Shown here: positions 43,071-53,063 of the stretch, one piece after another
Position numbering within the stretch: the stretch's first letter is position 1
Layout of the letters: each line of letters starts with the position of its first letter
Translations under genes and position numbers: made by a program
Assembly (NCBI GenBank): GCA_041395945.1
Contig: JAWKZN010000001.1
Span: forward strand, 1,054,001 to 1,118,000
Origin: Pseudomonadales bacterium
Lineage (GTDB): Bacteria > Pseudomonadota > Gammaproteobacteria > Pseudomonadales > Azotimanducaceae
Direction of reading: 5' to 3'
Length of the DNA stretch: 64,000 nucleotides
Notes under the pieces: model-generated
Databases searched by the model: none
What the model was told of the DNA's origin: nothing
Seen by the model: only the letters and a program-made list of their open reading frames with translations

Positions 43071-44486
43071 TTGACCCGACCTGCCTGGGTGCGACGCACC
43101 AAGATCATCTGCACCATCGGCCCTGCCACGGCGAGCTATGAACAGCTCGAAGCCCTGACCCTGGCCGGTATGAACGTGGTGCGGCTGAACATGTCGCATG
43201 CAGACCACAAAGGCGCCCAGGAAATCATCAACTGGATCCGCACCATCAACCGCAAGGTGCCCTATCCGGCAGCGGTGCTGCTCGACACCCAGGGTCCCGA
43301 GATCCGCACAGGTGAGATGAGCGAGCCGATGAACCTCAAGACCGGCCAGGTGGTCACCGTGTCGGTGCGTCCGGGCGATGTGGAGAAGAGCTCGATCCAC
43401 GTGAATTATCAGGATCTGGTGAAGGTCCTCGAGGTGGGCAACCGGCTCACCGTAGACAACGGCCTCATCAATTTCGAAGTGCTGGAAAAGCAGGGCGAGC
43501 AGCTGGTGTGCCGGGTCCTCGACGGCGGCACCCTGGGCAGCCGGCGCCACGTCAATCTGCCCGGGGTCCGGGTCAATCTGCCGGCGATCACCCCGAAAGA
43601 CCGGCTCGATATTGCGTTCGGTCTGGAGAATGACGTCGATTTCATTGCCCTGTCCTTCGTGCGTTCGGAGGAGGACATCCACGAGCTGCGTGAGCTCATG
43701 GGGGCCAAATCCAAGAATGTCCGGGTGATCGCCAAAATCGAAGATCAGGAAGGGGTGCGCAACGTCCACCGCATCGTGGCTGCCGCAGATGGTGTGATGG
43801 TGGCACGGGGCGACCTCGGTATCGAGACCGATATCGCCGACCTGCCGAACGTGCAGCGGCGCATCGTGCATGCCGCAGCGGAAGCCGGCAAACGCAGCAT
43901 CGTCGCCACCCATCTGCTCGAATCCATGATCGAGAATCCCATTCCAACCCGCGCCGAGGTCACGGATGTGGCTAACGCGATCTATGAAGGGGTGGACGCG
44001 GTGATGCTCTCCGGTGAAACCAGCGTCGGCGCCTATCCGATCCGCTGTGTCGAGCAGCTGGACGCCATCGCGCGGCACACCGAGCCCTGGCCCGGACTGG
44101 GCTATGAGAAAGATCTGGTGCCCAGCTCAGACAAGCAGCACATTGCCAACAATGCCGTGACCCTTGCCGAAGACATCAAGGCTGCCGGCATCGTGGTGAT
44201 CACCCGGCGCGGCATCACTGCCGATCTGGTGACCAATGCGCGTCCCCAGACGGTGCCCATCTTTGCCTTTTCCAACCACTCCCAGACCCGGCGACGGCTG
44301 GTCCTCAACCGTGCGGTGATTTCCTATCGTATGGATTTTTCCAGCGAACCGGAGAAGACGCTGCAGCGGGCGCTGAGTATTCTGCGGGAAAAAGAGGGCT
44401 TCGAAGCCGGCGACAAGGTGGTGGTGATCTCTGACGTGCTGGCAGAATTCAATTCGGATGCGATTCAGCTGCGCAGTCTGAACTGA
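43071..44486 (+). CDS. pyk: pyruvate kinase
   Basis: 471 residues from TTG 43071 (LTRPAWVRRTKIICTIGPAT). Signature blocks: MNVVRLNMSHAD, LLDTQGPEIRTGEM, the active-site KIEDQEGVRN, MVARGDLGIE and RAEVTDVANAIYEGVDAVML-SGETSVG. It makes pyruvate and ATP from PEP. A GAGAGACGAG ribosome site precedes TTG; GTG 43089 is the alternative. There is only about 50 bases from the helicase stop. Confidence 0.93.
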   Translation: MTRPAWVRRTKIICTIGPATASYEQLEALTLAGMNVVRLNMSHADHKGAQEIINWIRTINRKVPYPAAVLLDTQGPEIRTGEMSEPMNLKTGQVVTVSVRPGDVEKSSIHVNYQDLVKVLEVGNRLTVDNGLINFEVLEKQGEQLVCRVLDGGTLGSRRHVNLPGVRVNLPAITPKDRLDIAFGLENDVDFIALSFVRSEEDIHELRELMGAKSKNVRVIAKIEDQEGVRNVHRIVAAADGVMVARGDLGIETDIADLPNVQRRIVHAAAEAGKRSIVATHLLESMIENPIPTRAEVTDVANAIYEGVDAVMLSGETSVGAYPIRCVEQLDAIARHTEPWPGLGYEKDLVPSSDKQHIANNAVTLAEDIKAAGIVVITRRGITADLVTNARPQTVPIFAFSNHSQTRRRLVLNRAVISYRMDFSSEPEKTLQRALSILREKEGFEAGDKVVVISDVLAEFNSDAIQLRSLN

Positions 44487-44496
44487 GCCGCCGGCC

Positions 44497-45315
44497 TCAC
44501 ACCGTCAGCGCCGAATACAGCATCCGCGCCGAGACCAGGATCAGCAGGGCACCGAAGGCGCGCCGCAGCGGCAGGGGTGCCACCCGGTGGGCTGTTCTGA
44601 CCCCGACCGGTGCAGCGATCACACTGGCGATCACGATGGCTGCGAAGGCGGGCAGGTACACGTAGCCGGCCATACCGTCCTGGTCCGCCAGGCCCCACCC
44701 GGCGACAACGTATCCCAGGGTGCCGGCGAGCGCGATCGGCACACCCAGGGTGCTGGAGGTCGCGGTGGCCCGATGCACGGGCGTATTGAAGTAGACGAGT
44801 GTCGGCACGATCACATTGCCGCCGCCGATCCCGGCGATGCCTGAAATCAGGCCGCCGCCGGCACCCAGCAGTGCGGAAAGCCCGAAACCGGGAATGTCGC
44901 GGTGGGGAGAAGGTTTCCAGCTGGTCAGCATGACTGCGGCGACGAACAGCAGGAAGGCGCCGATAAACCCGCGGAAGACCGGGGTGGGCAGGGCGGTTGC
45001 CAGTTCGCCGGCGCAGAGGCTGCCAAGAATCAGAAAAATGGCCCAGCGGCGTACAATGTGCCACTCCACCATGCCGGCGCGAATCTGGGCCCAGGCGGCG
45101 GAGAGTGAAGTGAAGACGATCACAGCCAGAGAAGTGGCCACGGCCACGGGTGTGGATACCTCCGGGGGCATCAGGTCCAGAGCATCGAACAGCAGGATGA
45201 GGGCTGGCACAATCACCACACCGCCACCGATGCCCAGCAGACCGCCGAGGAAGCCGCTGAGCGTGCCGATTGCAACGCAGGAACTAAAGAACAGAAAATG
45301 GGCCAATGAAGACAA
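44497..45315 (-). CDS. TauE/SafE-family (TSUP) membrane permease
   Basis: 272 residues. Two homologous halves each have a Gly-rich TSUP motif: LSGFLGGLLGIGGGVVIVP and GGGLISGIAGIGGGNVIVPT. About eight TM helices. Family members export sulfite or organosulfonates or other small anions. The start is placed at TTG 45315, which gives the usual N-terminus immediately before TM1; the frame is open to ATG 45372 and beyond, overlapping the divergent MORN gene. Start remains uncertain. Confidence 0.82.
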   Translation of the reverse strand: MSSLAHFLFFSSCVAIGTLSGFLGGLLGIGGGVVIVPALILLFDALDLMPPEVSTPVAVATSLAVIVFTSLSAAWAQIRAGMVEWHIVRRWAIFLILGSLCAGELATALPTPVFRGFIGAFLLFVAAVMLTSWKPSPHRDIPGFGLSALLGAGGGLISGIAGIGGGNVIVPTLVYFNTPVHRATATSSTLGVPIALAGTLGYVVAGWGLADQDGMAGYVYLPAFAAIVIASVIAAPVGVRTAHRVAPLPLRRAFGALLILVSARMLYSALTV

Positions 45316-45346
45316 CTGATCGAATTGTGGACGGAGTCTACTGAAC

Positions 45347-46387
45347 TTGCAGACAGGCCAGCAACGAGCCATCGCGTCAGATGCCGGAACCAGCCTGGGG
45401 AGAACTCCGGGAACGGGCTGGTTCGTGCCGGTCTGTGTCGTACTGTGTCTGATCATCCTGCTTCCGACGGGCGCCGCCTGGGCGGCGGAACGACGCATCG
45501 AGCTCCCCAATGGTGATCTCTATGTGGGGCGCATTGTCGACTCGGCGCGCACGGGCTATGGCGTCTACACCTGGGCCGATGGCCATCGCTATGAAGGTGA
45601 GTTCCTCGACAATCACATGCACGGGGACGGGGTCTATTACTGGCCCGATGGCCGGACCTACTCCGGCGGTTTTGTGGAGGATCGGCGCGAAGGCCTCGGA
45701 GTGCTGGAGTGGACCAACGGCGATCGCTATGAAGGCGAATTCCGTGACAACCAGATACACGGTCAGGGTGAATTCATCTGGCAGAACGCCGACGTTTACC
45801 GTGGCCAGTTCGTGGAGGGCAACCGTACCGGAGAGGGTGAATTCATCTGGCACACGGGTGAGCGCTACAAGGGCGGTTTCCGCGATGGTGTGCTGCAGGG
45901 AGATGGACTGTTTCAGTGGCCGGACGGTCGCGCCTACGAAGGTCGCTTCGATCAGGGACTGAAATCCGGCCGCGGCATATTCACCTGGCCCAACGGCAAT
46001 CGCTACGAAGGTAATTTTGAAAACGACACCCGCCAGGGTCTCGGGGTTTTCTACTGGCGTGATGGCACCGTCTACCGGGGGCAGTTCTCAACCGACAAGA
46101 TGCACGGTTACGGCATCAAGAAGCAGCCGGAAGGGCCGCTGGAAGTACAGCAGTGGTCCAACGGTGCGCTCATCTTCAACCGCCCCCTCGTCGCCCAGTC
46201 GCGCTGCCGGTTGAATATCGATGAGCAGCCCTGGATGTTTGAAAGCGCTGACTGTGTCAACGGACTGGCCCACGGACGTGGGCTCGCGGTGCGACTCGAT
46301 GGAGAACAGATTGTCCGGGATGGCCTGTTTGTGCTCGGCCGGCTGGTGGAAGGCAAGCCCGAGCGTCTGGCACCGGGCAACAGCTGA
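45347..46387 (+). CDS. exported or membrane-anchored MORN-repeat protein
   Basis: 346 residues from TTG 45347 (a GGAG lies 10 bases upstream). A hydrophobic segment (VPVCVVLCLIILLPTGAAWA) is a signal peptide or anchor; GTG 45425 would start directly at it. Nine MORN repeats of 23 residues follow from YVGRI to YRGQF, with Y-x-G-x-F ... G-x-G-x-x-x-W-x-(D/N)-G, then a ~75-residue Cys-containing tail. MORN repeats bind lipids or proteins. The stop overlaps the ATG of the kinase gene (TGATG), so the two are translationally coupled. Confidence 0.85.
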   Translation: MQTGQQRAIASDAGTSLGRTPGTGWFVPVCVVLCLIILLPTGAAWAAERRIELPNGDLYVGRIVDSARTGYGVYTWADGHRYEGEFLDNHMHGDGVYYWPDGRTYSGGFVEDRREGLGVLEWTNGDRYEGEFRDNQIHGQGEFIWQNADVYRGQFVEGNRTGEGEFIWHTGERYKGGFRDGVLQGDGLFQWPDGRAYEGRFDQGLKSGRGIFTWPNGNRYEGNFENDTRQGLGVFYWRDGTVYRGQFSTDKMHGYGIKKQPEGPLEVQQWSNGALIFNRPLVAQSRCRLNIDEQPWMFESADCVNGLAHGRGLAVRLDGEQIVRDGLFVLGRLVEGKPERLAPGNS

Positions 46388-48675
46388 TGGTCGGTCTGGC
46401 ATCGCCTGACAGCCTGGTATCGATCCCCGGATTCGATGTGCAGAAAGAGATCGGCCGTGGCGGCATGGCACACGTCTATCTCGCGGTGCAGAACAAGTTC
46501 GGTCGTCTCGTGGCGCTCAAGGTGGTGAGCGGCGGATACGCCCGGGATCCGCGTTTCAGGGAGCGCTTCATACGGGAATCCCGCATCAATGCGCGGCTCA
46601 CCCACCCCAACATCGTGCAGGTTTACGATGTCGGCAATCACGGCGACCTGCTCTATCTGGTGCTTGAGTATGTGCGTGGCGGCGATCTCATCGCGCGCCT
46701 GAACCGGGGCATCCATCTCGAGGAACTGATCCGGGTCGTGGCGGATATCTGCAAGGCACTGGATTACGCCCACGCCAAGGGCTTCGTGCACCGGGATATC
46801 AAACCCGAAAACATTCTTTTCCGGGAAGACGGCAGTGCGGTGCTCAGTGATTTCGGCATCGCCCGCTTCGCCGACACCAGCCCGTCGCTGACCCAGGTCG
46901 GTACCGTGGTCGGCACACCGCAGTACATGTCTCCGGAGCAGGCCTCCGGACGGGAGCTGGACGGACGTTCAGACCTCTACAGCCTGGGCGTAGTGCTCTA
47001 CCGCATGCTCATCGGCGATGTGCCCTATAAAGCGGATTCCGCGGTCAGTATCGGCATCAAGCATCTGCAGGAGCCGGTGCCCCGGCTGCCCAACTATCTG
47101 GCCGCCTTCCAGCCTGTCATCGACCGCTGCCTGGCAAAGAAACCCCAGCTGCGCTACCAGACCGGCGCAGAGCTGAGCGCCGCACTGGAAGCCATCCGCT
47201 CGGACGCTCAGTTACCCAATGCGACCATTCGCGCCCAGGCGGTGAGTACCCAGGAGATCCTCGCAGTGGGCAGTGATCTGCTGACCACGGTTCGGGATCC
47301 GGGAAGATCGGAACGACACGCCCGCCGGCAGCGCCGCAAGGCCCGCCTCGGTAGCCTGGTGATGCTGCTTTTTGTCGCTCTGCTTGTGGGTGCAGGCGGG
47401 TACATCGCGGTGGAGCAGCCGCCCTGGGCGGTCCGGGTGCTCACCTATGTCGGCATCATCGAAGATCCGATGGTCAACGTTGCCTGGAGCAATGCCCAGT
47501 CGCTGCACCAGGACCCCAACCAGAGTCTGACCACCATCGTGGCCGGTTATCGGCGGGTGATCGATCTGGATCCGGAGCATCCCAATGCCCGCAATGCCAT
47601 TGCCGGGCTGGCGACCCAGTGGCGGCTGACCGTGGTCAATGCGATGGCCCAGGGCAGTTTCGATCAGGCCGAGACCAAACTCGGCGAGCTGGCGGCCGCC
47701 TTTCCCAACGACCCGGAACTCCCCAGTCTGCGCAATGCGCTCAACGATCGCCGCCGGGCCGAGGGGCTGCTCAGCAGCACCCAGGCGCTGCTGCGCAGCC
47801 ACGGCATCTCGGATATTCCGGCGGCTACGGCCGCCATCCAGGCCTATCAGGAGGTGCTGCAGCTCGCACCGCAACATCCGGTGGCGCTCAAGGAGCTGGA
47901 CTCGCTGGCCCGGTATTACGCATCCCTCGCGGGAGAAGCGGTCGCAGCGGGCGAGTTCGACAATGCCATCAACTTCCTGGATCGGGCCAGTGCGGCGAAT
48001 CCCGCGCTGCCGGTGCTGGCCACGGTGCGTGACAGCATCCGTCAGGCCACCACCCTGCAGGCGGCGATCACCGATATGCTGCAGCAGGCGGGCGCGCTGC
48101 GGGCCAGTGGGTCGCTGATCAACCCTCCCGGAGGCAATGCGGCCGAAATCTATCATCGTGTGCTGGCCACCGACCCGGGCAACGTGATTGCGCTGCAGGG
48201 GTTGAACGAGGTGCAGACCCAGGTACTCGGCAGTGCCACCCAGATGCTCAATCAGGGACGTATCGAGGAAGTGCAGCAGCTGCTGCAGCGTTCCGGGGCG
48301 GTGGGACTGAATCCGGAGACCCTGGGTGAACTGAAACGCCGGCTGGATGCCGAGGTGTCCCGGGTGGGCACCGTGCAGAAGAATATCGAGCGGGCTCGCG
48401 CGCTGCTGAGCCAGGGTTACATCACCGAACCCCAGGCGGATTCCGCCGTTACCGTGCTCCGGGAAGTACAGCGGATGGACCCCGGCAATCCCATCGCCGC
48501 GGACCTGCTGCGCCAGTCCGCGGAGCGGCTGGCCCGGGTCGCCGAAGAGGCCTATCAGGTAGGAATGATGGAGGAAGCCAAGCACTACCTGGAGCTCGCT
48601 CTGACGGTAACGCCGGATGTCACTGCCTGGCGTGAATTGAGAGCATCCTGGGAGAAAGCGCCCGCAACTCCTTGA
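46387..48675 (+). CDS. transmembrane Ser/Thr protein kinase with TPR-like extracytoplasmic or C-terminal region
   Basis: 762 residues. Kinase domain at ~15-280: glycine loop GRGGMAHV (23-30), Lys45 in ALKVV, Glu64, catalytic loop HRDIKPEN (135-142), DFG (155-157) and the activation end GTPQYMSPEQA. All catalytic residues are present, so it should be active. After a basic juxtamembrane stretch a TM helix lies at ~321-343. The remaining 420 residues are repeated helical pairs, TPR-like, probably periplasmic. The FHA protein follows 1 base after its stop. Confidence 0.92.
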   Translation: MVGLASPDSLVSIPGFDVQKEIGRGGMAHVYLAVQNKFGRLVALKVVSGGYARDPRFRERFIRESRINARLTHPNIVQVYDVGNHGDLLYLVLEYVRGGDLIARLNRGIHLEELIRVVADICKALDYAHAKGFVHRDIKPENILFREDGSAVLSDFGIARFADTSPSLTQVGTVVGTPQYMSPEQASGRELDGRSDLYSLGVVLYRMLIGDVPYKADSAVSIGIKHLQEPVPRLPNYLAAFQPVIDRCLAKKPQLRYQTGAELSAALEAIRSDAQLPNATIRAQAVSTQEILAVGSDLLTTVRDPGRSERHARRQRRKARLGSLVMLLFVALLVGAGGYIAVEQPPWAVRVLTYVGIIEDPMVNVAWSNAQSLHQDPNQSLTTIVAGYRRVIDLDPEHPNARNAIAGLATQWRLTVVNAMAQGSFDQAETKLGELAAAFPNDPELPSLRNALNDRRRAEGLLSSTQALLRSHGISDIPAATAAIQAYQEVLQLAPQHPVALKELDSLARYYASLAGEAVAAGEFDNAINFLDRASAANPALPVLATVRDSIRQATTLQAAITDMLQQAGALRASGSLINPPGGNAAEIYHRVLATDPGNVIALQGLNEVQTQVLGSATQMLNQGRIEEVQQLLQRSGAVGLNPETLGELKRRLDAEVSRVGTVQKNIERARALLSQGYITEPQADSAVTVLREVQRMDPGNPIAADLLRQSAERLARVAEEAYQVGMMEEAKHYLELALTVTPDVTAWRELRASWEKAPATP

Positions 48676-48676
48676 T

Positions 48677-49786
48677 ATGAAATATTATTTAGTGCTCGAC
48701 AGCGAGCGGTTTGACCTGGAAGGCAGCACAACGGTTGGTCGCCATCTGGATAACGATCTGGTGGTGGCCGGAGAAGACGTGCTGGATTTCCATCTGCGTG
48801 TCGAACCCAACGAGCGGGGGGCCATGGCCTTCCCCCTGGGTGAGGCCAGCCTGTCGGTAAACGGCACCACCTGCGCCGATCCGGTGGCGCTGCTGGTCGG
48901 TGATCGACTGCAGGTCGGACAGAACGACATCGAGTTCACCGCCACCCCGGACAGTGATCGCCAGGCGGACGAATGGTGGCTCTACGCAGACCGGGAAGAG
49001 TCCATATACAAAGTCACCGGGGTGCTCGATGTAGGCCGCAGCGAAGACAACGAAGTCCTCCTGCTCGATGATCACATTTCCCGCCAGCACGCCCAGTTGC
49101 GACTGGTAGACGGTGTGGTCTGGCTGCGCGACTACGGTTCGGCCAACGGCACCTTTGTGAACGGGGAGCGCCTGAGCGGCGGTTGCAGGCTCTACCACGG
49201 CGATGAGATCAGCTTTGATACCCTGCGCTTTCAGCTGGTCGGCAAGGGCCAGGATCTGACCCCGGTGCGACGCCAGCAGACGGCGACCGAGATCATCCGC
49301 ATCGCGACCCGCAATGAGCGCCGCACGGACACGACCGAAATCGCCGCCGTCGACCTGGCCGAGCCACCGCTGGTGGTGCCGGACAGCCGCCAGACCGGCG
49401 CCTTTCTGCTCGGTGTCAGCGAACCGGTCAGCGGATTCACGTTCCGCACCGGTATTGGCGCTTCGGTGATCGGGCGGGATGAGGCCTGCGATGTGGTGAT
49501 CCGGGACTCGACCGTGTCGGCACGCCACGCAGAGATCGTGGTGCGGCCGGAATCGACCACGGTGACAAACCTCATGGCCACCAACGGTACCCGGGTCAAC
49601 GGCGAGATCATCCAGAGTGCCGAGCTTGCCGATGGCGACGTGTTGCGCATCGGCCGGGTGAGTCTGGTTTTCAAGGATGTGGCGGCCCAGGAGTCGGATC
49701 GACGCTGGCTGCGCAGCGCCCAGTGGCTGCTGCTCGGCGCGTCGCTGGTGATGGCGGTTGGCCTGTTCCTATTGTGGTTGTTGTAG
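48677..49786 (+). CDS. triple-FHA-domain membrane protein
   Basis: 369 residues with three FHA modules. FHA1 (1-95) has TVGRHLDNDLVV but lacks the canonical SxxH. FHA2 (~110-190) is canonical: DVGRSEDNEV, SRQHAQL, SANGTFVN. FHA3 (~250-335) is canonical: VIGRDEACDVV, SARHAEI, TNGTRVN. A C-terminal TM (~347-368, WLLLGASLVMAVGLFLLWLL) anchors it. FHA domains bind phosphothreonine, so this is the expected reader or substrate of the adjoining kinase. The linker holds TATEIIRIATRNERRTDTTE, rich in threonine, likely phosphosites. Confidence 0.92.
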   Translation: MKYYLVLDSERFDLEGSTTVGRHLDNDLVVAGEDVLDFHLRVEPNERGAMAFPLGEASLSVNGTTCADPVALLVGDRLQVGQNDIEFTATPDSDRQADEWWLYADREESIYKVTGVLDVGRSEDNEVLLLDDHISRQHAQLRLVDGVVWLRDYGSANGTFVNGERLSGGCRLYHGDEISFDTLRFQLVGKGQDLTPVRRQQTATEIIRIATRNERRTDTTEIAAVDLAEPPLVVPDSRQTGAFLLGVSEPVSGFTFRTGIGASVIGRDEACDVVIRDSTVSARHAEIVVRPESTTVTNLMATNGTRVNGEIIQSAELADGDVLRIGRVSLVFKDVAAQESDRRWLRSAQWLLLGASLVMAVGLFLLWLL

Positions 49787-49843
49787 GTGCGCGTTGTGCT
49801 TATCCTTGCCGCCCCCAGGAATTTCGTGTCAGGTGCTTGAGCT

Positions 49844-50749
49844 TTGGGTGTGAAGATTCCTTACCGTCGTGACCTCGAATTCGAATACGGCCGGGTGGAC
49901 CAGGTCGAGCCCGGTATCCGCCGGGTGATCGCCAACAATCCGAGCCCGTTTACGCTGTATGGCACCGGGACCTACATCCTCGGTACCGGTTCGGTCGCCG
50001 TGATCGATCCGGGCCCGGCAGATCCCGCGCATATCAGAGCCATCCTCGATGCGATCCCGGGTGAAACCATTTCCCATGTGCTGGTCACCCATACCCACAT
50101 GGACCACTCGCCCGGTTGTGCGCTGCTCCGCGATCACACCGATGCCCCCACCTACGCATTCGGGCCACACGGCGCGGGCAAAATGGAGGAAGGGGTACCG
50201 GTGGAAGAAGGCGGTGATATGGCCTTCAATCCGGATGTACGGGTCCGGCATGGTGAAGTCATCAGCGGCGGGGACTGGAGTGCGGAATGCGTGTACACGC
50301 CCGGCCACACCTCCAACCACATGTGCTTCCAGCTGCGGGAATCCAGGGCCCTGTTTACCGGCGATCATGTGATGGGCTGGTCGACGAGCATCATCTCACC
50401 ACCCGACGGTGACATGATGGCCTACATGGTCAGTCTCGAGCTCATGCTGGAGCGGGATGACCGGGTCTACTGGCCCACCCACGGACCCTGCATCGAAGAC
50501 ACCGCCACACACGTGCGGGCTTTCATTGAGCATCGCCGGGAGCGGGAAGCCCAGATTCTCGCCTGCATCGGTGAAGGGGTCGGGCTGATCCGGGACATGG
50601 TGCCGAAAATGTATGTGGGCACCCCGGAATTCATGTATCCGGCAGCAGCGCGCAGCGTGCTCGCTGCCATCGAGTATCTGGTGCAGCGGGGCGAGCTGGT
50701 CACCGATGACCAGGTGTCCCTCGAAGCGCATTACGCACTGGCGCGCTGA
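49844..50749 (+). CDS. MBL-fold metallo-hydrolase
   Basis: 301 residues. The metal-binding motif THTHMDHSPG, a later His in YTPGHTSNHM, Asp in FTGDHVMGW and final His in YWPTHGPCIED are all present, as in glyoxalase II/LACTB2-like enzymes. A C-terminal winged-helix-like tail (VLAAIEYLVQRGELVTDDQV) also fits LACTB2. It starts at TTG 49844 or GTG 49850. About 60 bases separate it from the FHA gene, so it may belong to the same operon; substrate unknown. Confidence 0.85.
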   Translation: MGVKIPYRRDLEFEYGRVDQVEPGIRRVIANNPSPFTLYGTGTYILGTGSVAVIDPGPADPAHIRAILDAIPGETISHVLVTHTHMDHSPGCALLRDHTDAPTYAFGPHGAGKMEEGVPVEEGGDMAFNPDVRVRHGEVISGGDWSAECVYTPGHTSNHMCFQLRESRALFTGDHVMGWSTSIISPPDGDMMAYMVSLELMLERDDRVYWPTHGPCIEDTATHVRAFIEHRREREAQILACIGEGVGLIRDMVPKMYVGTPEFMYPAAARSVLAAIEYLVQRGELVTDDQVSLEAHYALAR

Positions 50750-50828
50750 GCACAGACCGCGCAATCCCAGGAAGCGCCGCCACGAAATCGCGCCGAGCAC
50801 CTTCGCCGGGCGCTGCCCCGTCCTCTGA

Positions 50829-53027
50829 TCAGCCGGCGCTGACGCCGACTGCCGCTTTTTCCTGGCCCGAGGGCTGGCGTTCGTCCTCCGGGTGATAGAT
50901 GGCCGGCAGGTGGACGACGATGGCCACTCCGGAGCCGTCCGCAAGATTCATCGCCCGCACGAAGCCCCCATGGTATTCGGCAATGATGCGCACCACATAG
51001 AGTCCCAGTCCGAAGTGCAGCTGATTCTGCGGGCCGCGATGGCTGACCATTGAATCGAAGAGCGTGCCTTCCGCCTTGGCGGGCAGGGTGGGGCCCCGGT
51101 TGGCGACCGTGATCTGCAGCGCGTTACGGAGCGTGTCGAGCTGCACGCGAATGGGGGAGTTGGCGCGATGGAAGTCGATGGCGTTGTCGATGATCTTGTC
51201 GAGCAGCTGCTCGATCCGATAGTCGGCCACCCGGGCCAGCACCGGTCTGCCCGGGCCCCGATAGATGAACTCGCACTTCTTGTGGGTGATGCGGCAGTTG
51301 GTGACATAGCTCTGCAGGAGCTGGTCGATGTCGATCACTTCGAGTTCTTCGGCTTCCAGTGACTCCTCGAGACTGGCGGCGTCTGCCAGGTTCTGCACGA
51401 TGGTGCCGATGCGGGCCACACCGCGCTGAGCGCTGGCGAGATACTTGCTGCCACTGACATTCGGATGTTCCTCCGCGAGATTGTGCAGTGAAGTGCTCAG
51501 GGTGTTGAGCGGGTTGTTGATCTCGTGGCGCAGGGTGCGCGGCATGCTTTCCAGAAAGGTGTTGTGCTGATGCAGTTTGGAAAGCATGTTCGATACGCTG
51601 CGCGCCAGGTCGCCGATCTCGTCGCCGGAATACATTTCGCTCTGCAGGAAACTGGTGCGCAGGCGGCCATGCTGGTCGATGGCATTGCTGGCTTCCCGGC
51701 GCAGATTGCGGATCCGCCAGGCCAGGCGGCCGGCAAAGGCGAGCAGGGCGACGAACACCACGAACAGACTCAGCACCGACAGCAGAATCACCTGCTCGAG
51801 GGCCGAGCGCTGGAAAGACAGGATTTCGTCGATGTTCTGTTCCACTACCACCGTGCCGATCACCGAATCCGCGGCGATGATCGGGTGGGCGGCCATGATG
51901 ACTTCGTTTTCCGCACTGATGCTGCGTCGCAGGGTGATCGGGTCGCCGGCCAGGGAGGTGGCGATGGCCGCGTCCGCAGTGGCCTGTGAGTCCTCCGGTA
52001 CGCTCTTCGGCGGCTGCCATTCTTCGAAGGTGGTGATGCGGTGGATGAACGGGCGAATCCAGGTAAACAGACTGCGCACGATCTGGAAACGCTCGTCGTC
52101 TTCGAGACCGTCACCCACGGTGAGACTGGAACCGGTTTCAGCACGCACCCGCTTCTGGGCATCGATCACCAGGATACGGGCGCCCGAGTAGCCGAGACCC
52201 TGGATGATGTTGAGCAGTTCCGGCGAGCGCAGCACCACCAGGTTGAAGCTCTCCTTGCCGGCGGTGGGCAGGGTCTGGGTGATGGAGACAATCGCCCGGG
52301 TACCGGGGTCGTCCACATCGACGAAGGCGAGTCCGAAATAACGGGAGGAACCCAGCAGCGACAGCGGCAGCCGGAACTCCACCGCGTAGCCTTCGTCCGT
52401 GCGTTCGATAAAGCCCTGCACACTGCTCAACGGACTGCCGTTTTCAGCAAATCGCCAGTCGGCGTCCATTTCGTAGGCTGTGGTCACGCCGGGCCCGGGC
52501 AGGGTGACCAGGATGCGGCCGTCTTCGCCGTCGGCCCGGATGAAGTTCAGACGCACGTGATCCGCGTTGTCGAGCCGCAGGTAGCCCGGATCCCGGTACA
52601 CGGGCTGGGGGTCTCTGATGCGCATGAAAACGTTGAGCTGACCGTTGCGCTCGCCGAGGAGGAGTTCGAAATCGCCGTCTTTGCTCGCGGTTTCGCTGCC
52701 GAAGGGGATCATCTTGTTGATGAGTTCCGCGCCCCAGTCGTCGACCTTGCCGTTGAGCTGGATGGCGTTCTGCAAAGGGTGTGCGTACAGGCTCTCGAAG
52801 TCTTCGATGGTGACCGGCAGGTCGTTGAAGAGGTCTTCGCGGCCGTTGAACAGGGTGGAAATGCCTTCCGCAGTAAGCAGCTGAGCGTGGGACTGACCCT
52901 GGATGAGCAGGCGTTCCATTTCCACCAGCTGCCGATAGCTGAACCAGGGCACGATCAGCAGGGTGAGGCCAAGCATCATGAGCTTGGTGCCGATGCGCGG
53001 CCCGGTGATGCGTTTGAAGAATCTCAT
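50829..53027 (-). CDS. membrane sensor histidine kinase of the sortase-system-associated type
   Basis: 732 residues. TM1 near residue 13-30 (KLMMLGLTLLIVPWFSYRQL), then a ~400-residue periplasmic sensor with a CBM9/DOMON-like domain (GYAVEFRLPLSLLGSSRYFG). TM2 at ~437-460 and HAMP follow, then HisKA with His in RTLRHEINNPLNTLSTSLHN and HATPase_c with IIDNAIDFHR and FGLGLYVVRIIAEYHGG. Layout and sequence recall the proteobacterial dedicated-sortase-system kinase (TIGR03785 group, from memory). It is 36 bases downstream of its regulator. Confidence 0.85.
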   Translation of the reverse strand: MRFFKRITGPRIGTKLMMLGLTLLIVPWFSYRQLVEMERLLIQGQSHAQLLTAEGISTLFNGREDLFNDLPVTIEDFESLYAHPLQNAIQLNGKVDDWGAELINKMIPFGSETASKDGDFELLLGERNGQLNVFMRIRDPQPVYRDPGYLRLDNADHVRLNFIRADGEDGRILVTLPGPGVTTAYEMDADWRFAENGSPLSSVQGFIERTDEGYAVEFRLPLSLLGSSRYFGLAFVDVDDPGTRAIVSITQTLPTAGKESFNLVVLRSPELLNIIQGLGYSGARILVIDAQKRVRAETGSSLTVGDGLEDDERFQIVRSLFTWIRPFIHRITTFEEWQPPKSVPEDSQATADAAIATSLAGDPITLRRSISAENEVIMAAHPIIAADSVIGTVVVEQNIDEILSFQRSALEQVILLSVLSLFVVFVALLAFAGRLAWRIRNLRREASNAIDQHGRLRTSFLQSEMYSGDEIGDLARSVSNMLSKLHQHNTFLESMPRTLRHEINNPLNTLSTSLHNLAEEHPNVSGSKYLASAQRGVARIGTIVQNLADAASLEESLEAEELEVIDIDQLLQSYVTNCRITHKKCEFIYRGPGRPVLARVADYRIEQLLDKIIDNAIDFHRANSPIRVQLDTLRNALQITVANRGPTLPAKAEGTLFDSMVSHRGPQNQLHFGLGLYVVRIIAEYHGGFVRAMNLADGSGVAIVVHLPAIYHPEDERQPSGQEKAAVGVSAG

Positions 53028-53063
53028 CGGTTACGGGGCCAGGCGTTCACCCTCAACTGCCTG

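Noticed and set aside
47212..48585. 457-codon open frame on the minus strand
   Set aside because: Shadow of the TPR-like part of the Ser/Thr kinase; no ribosome site and no family features.
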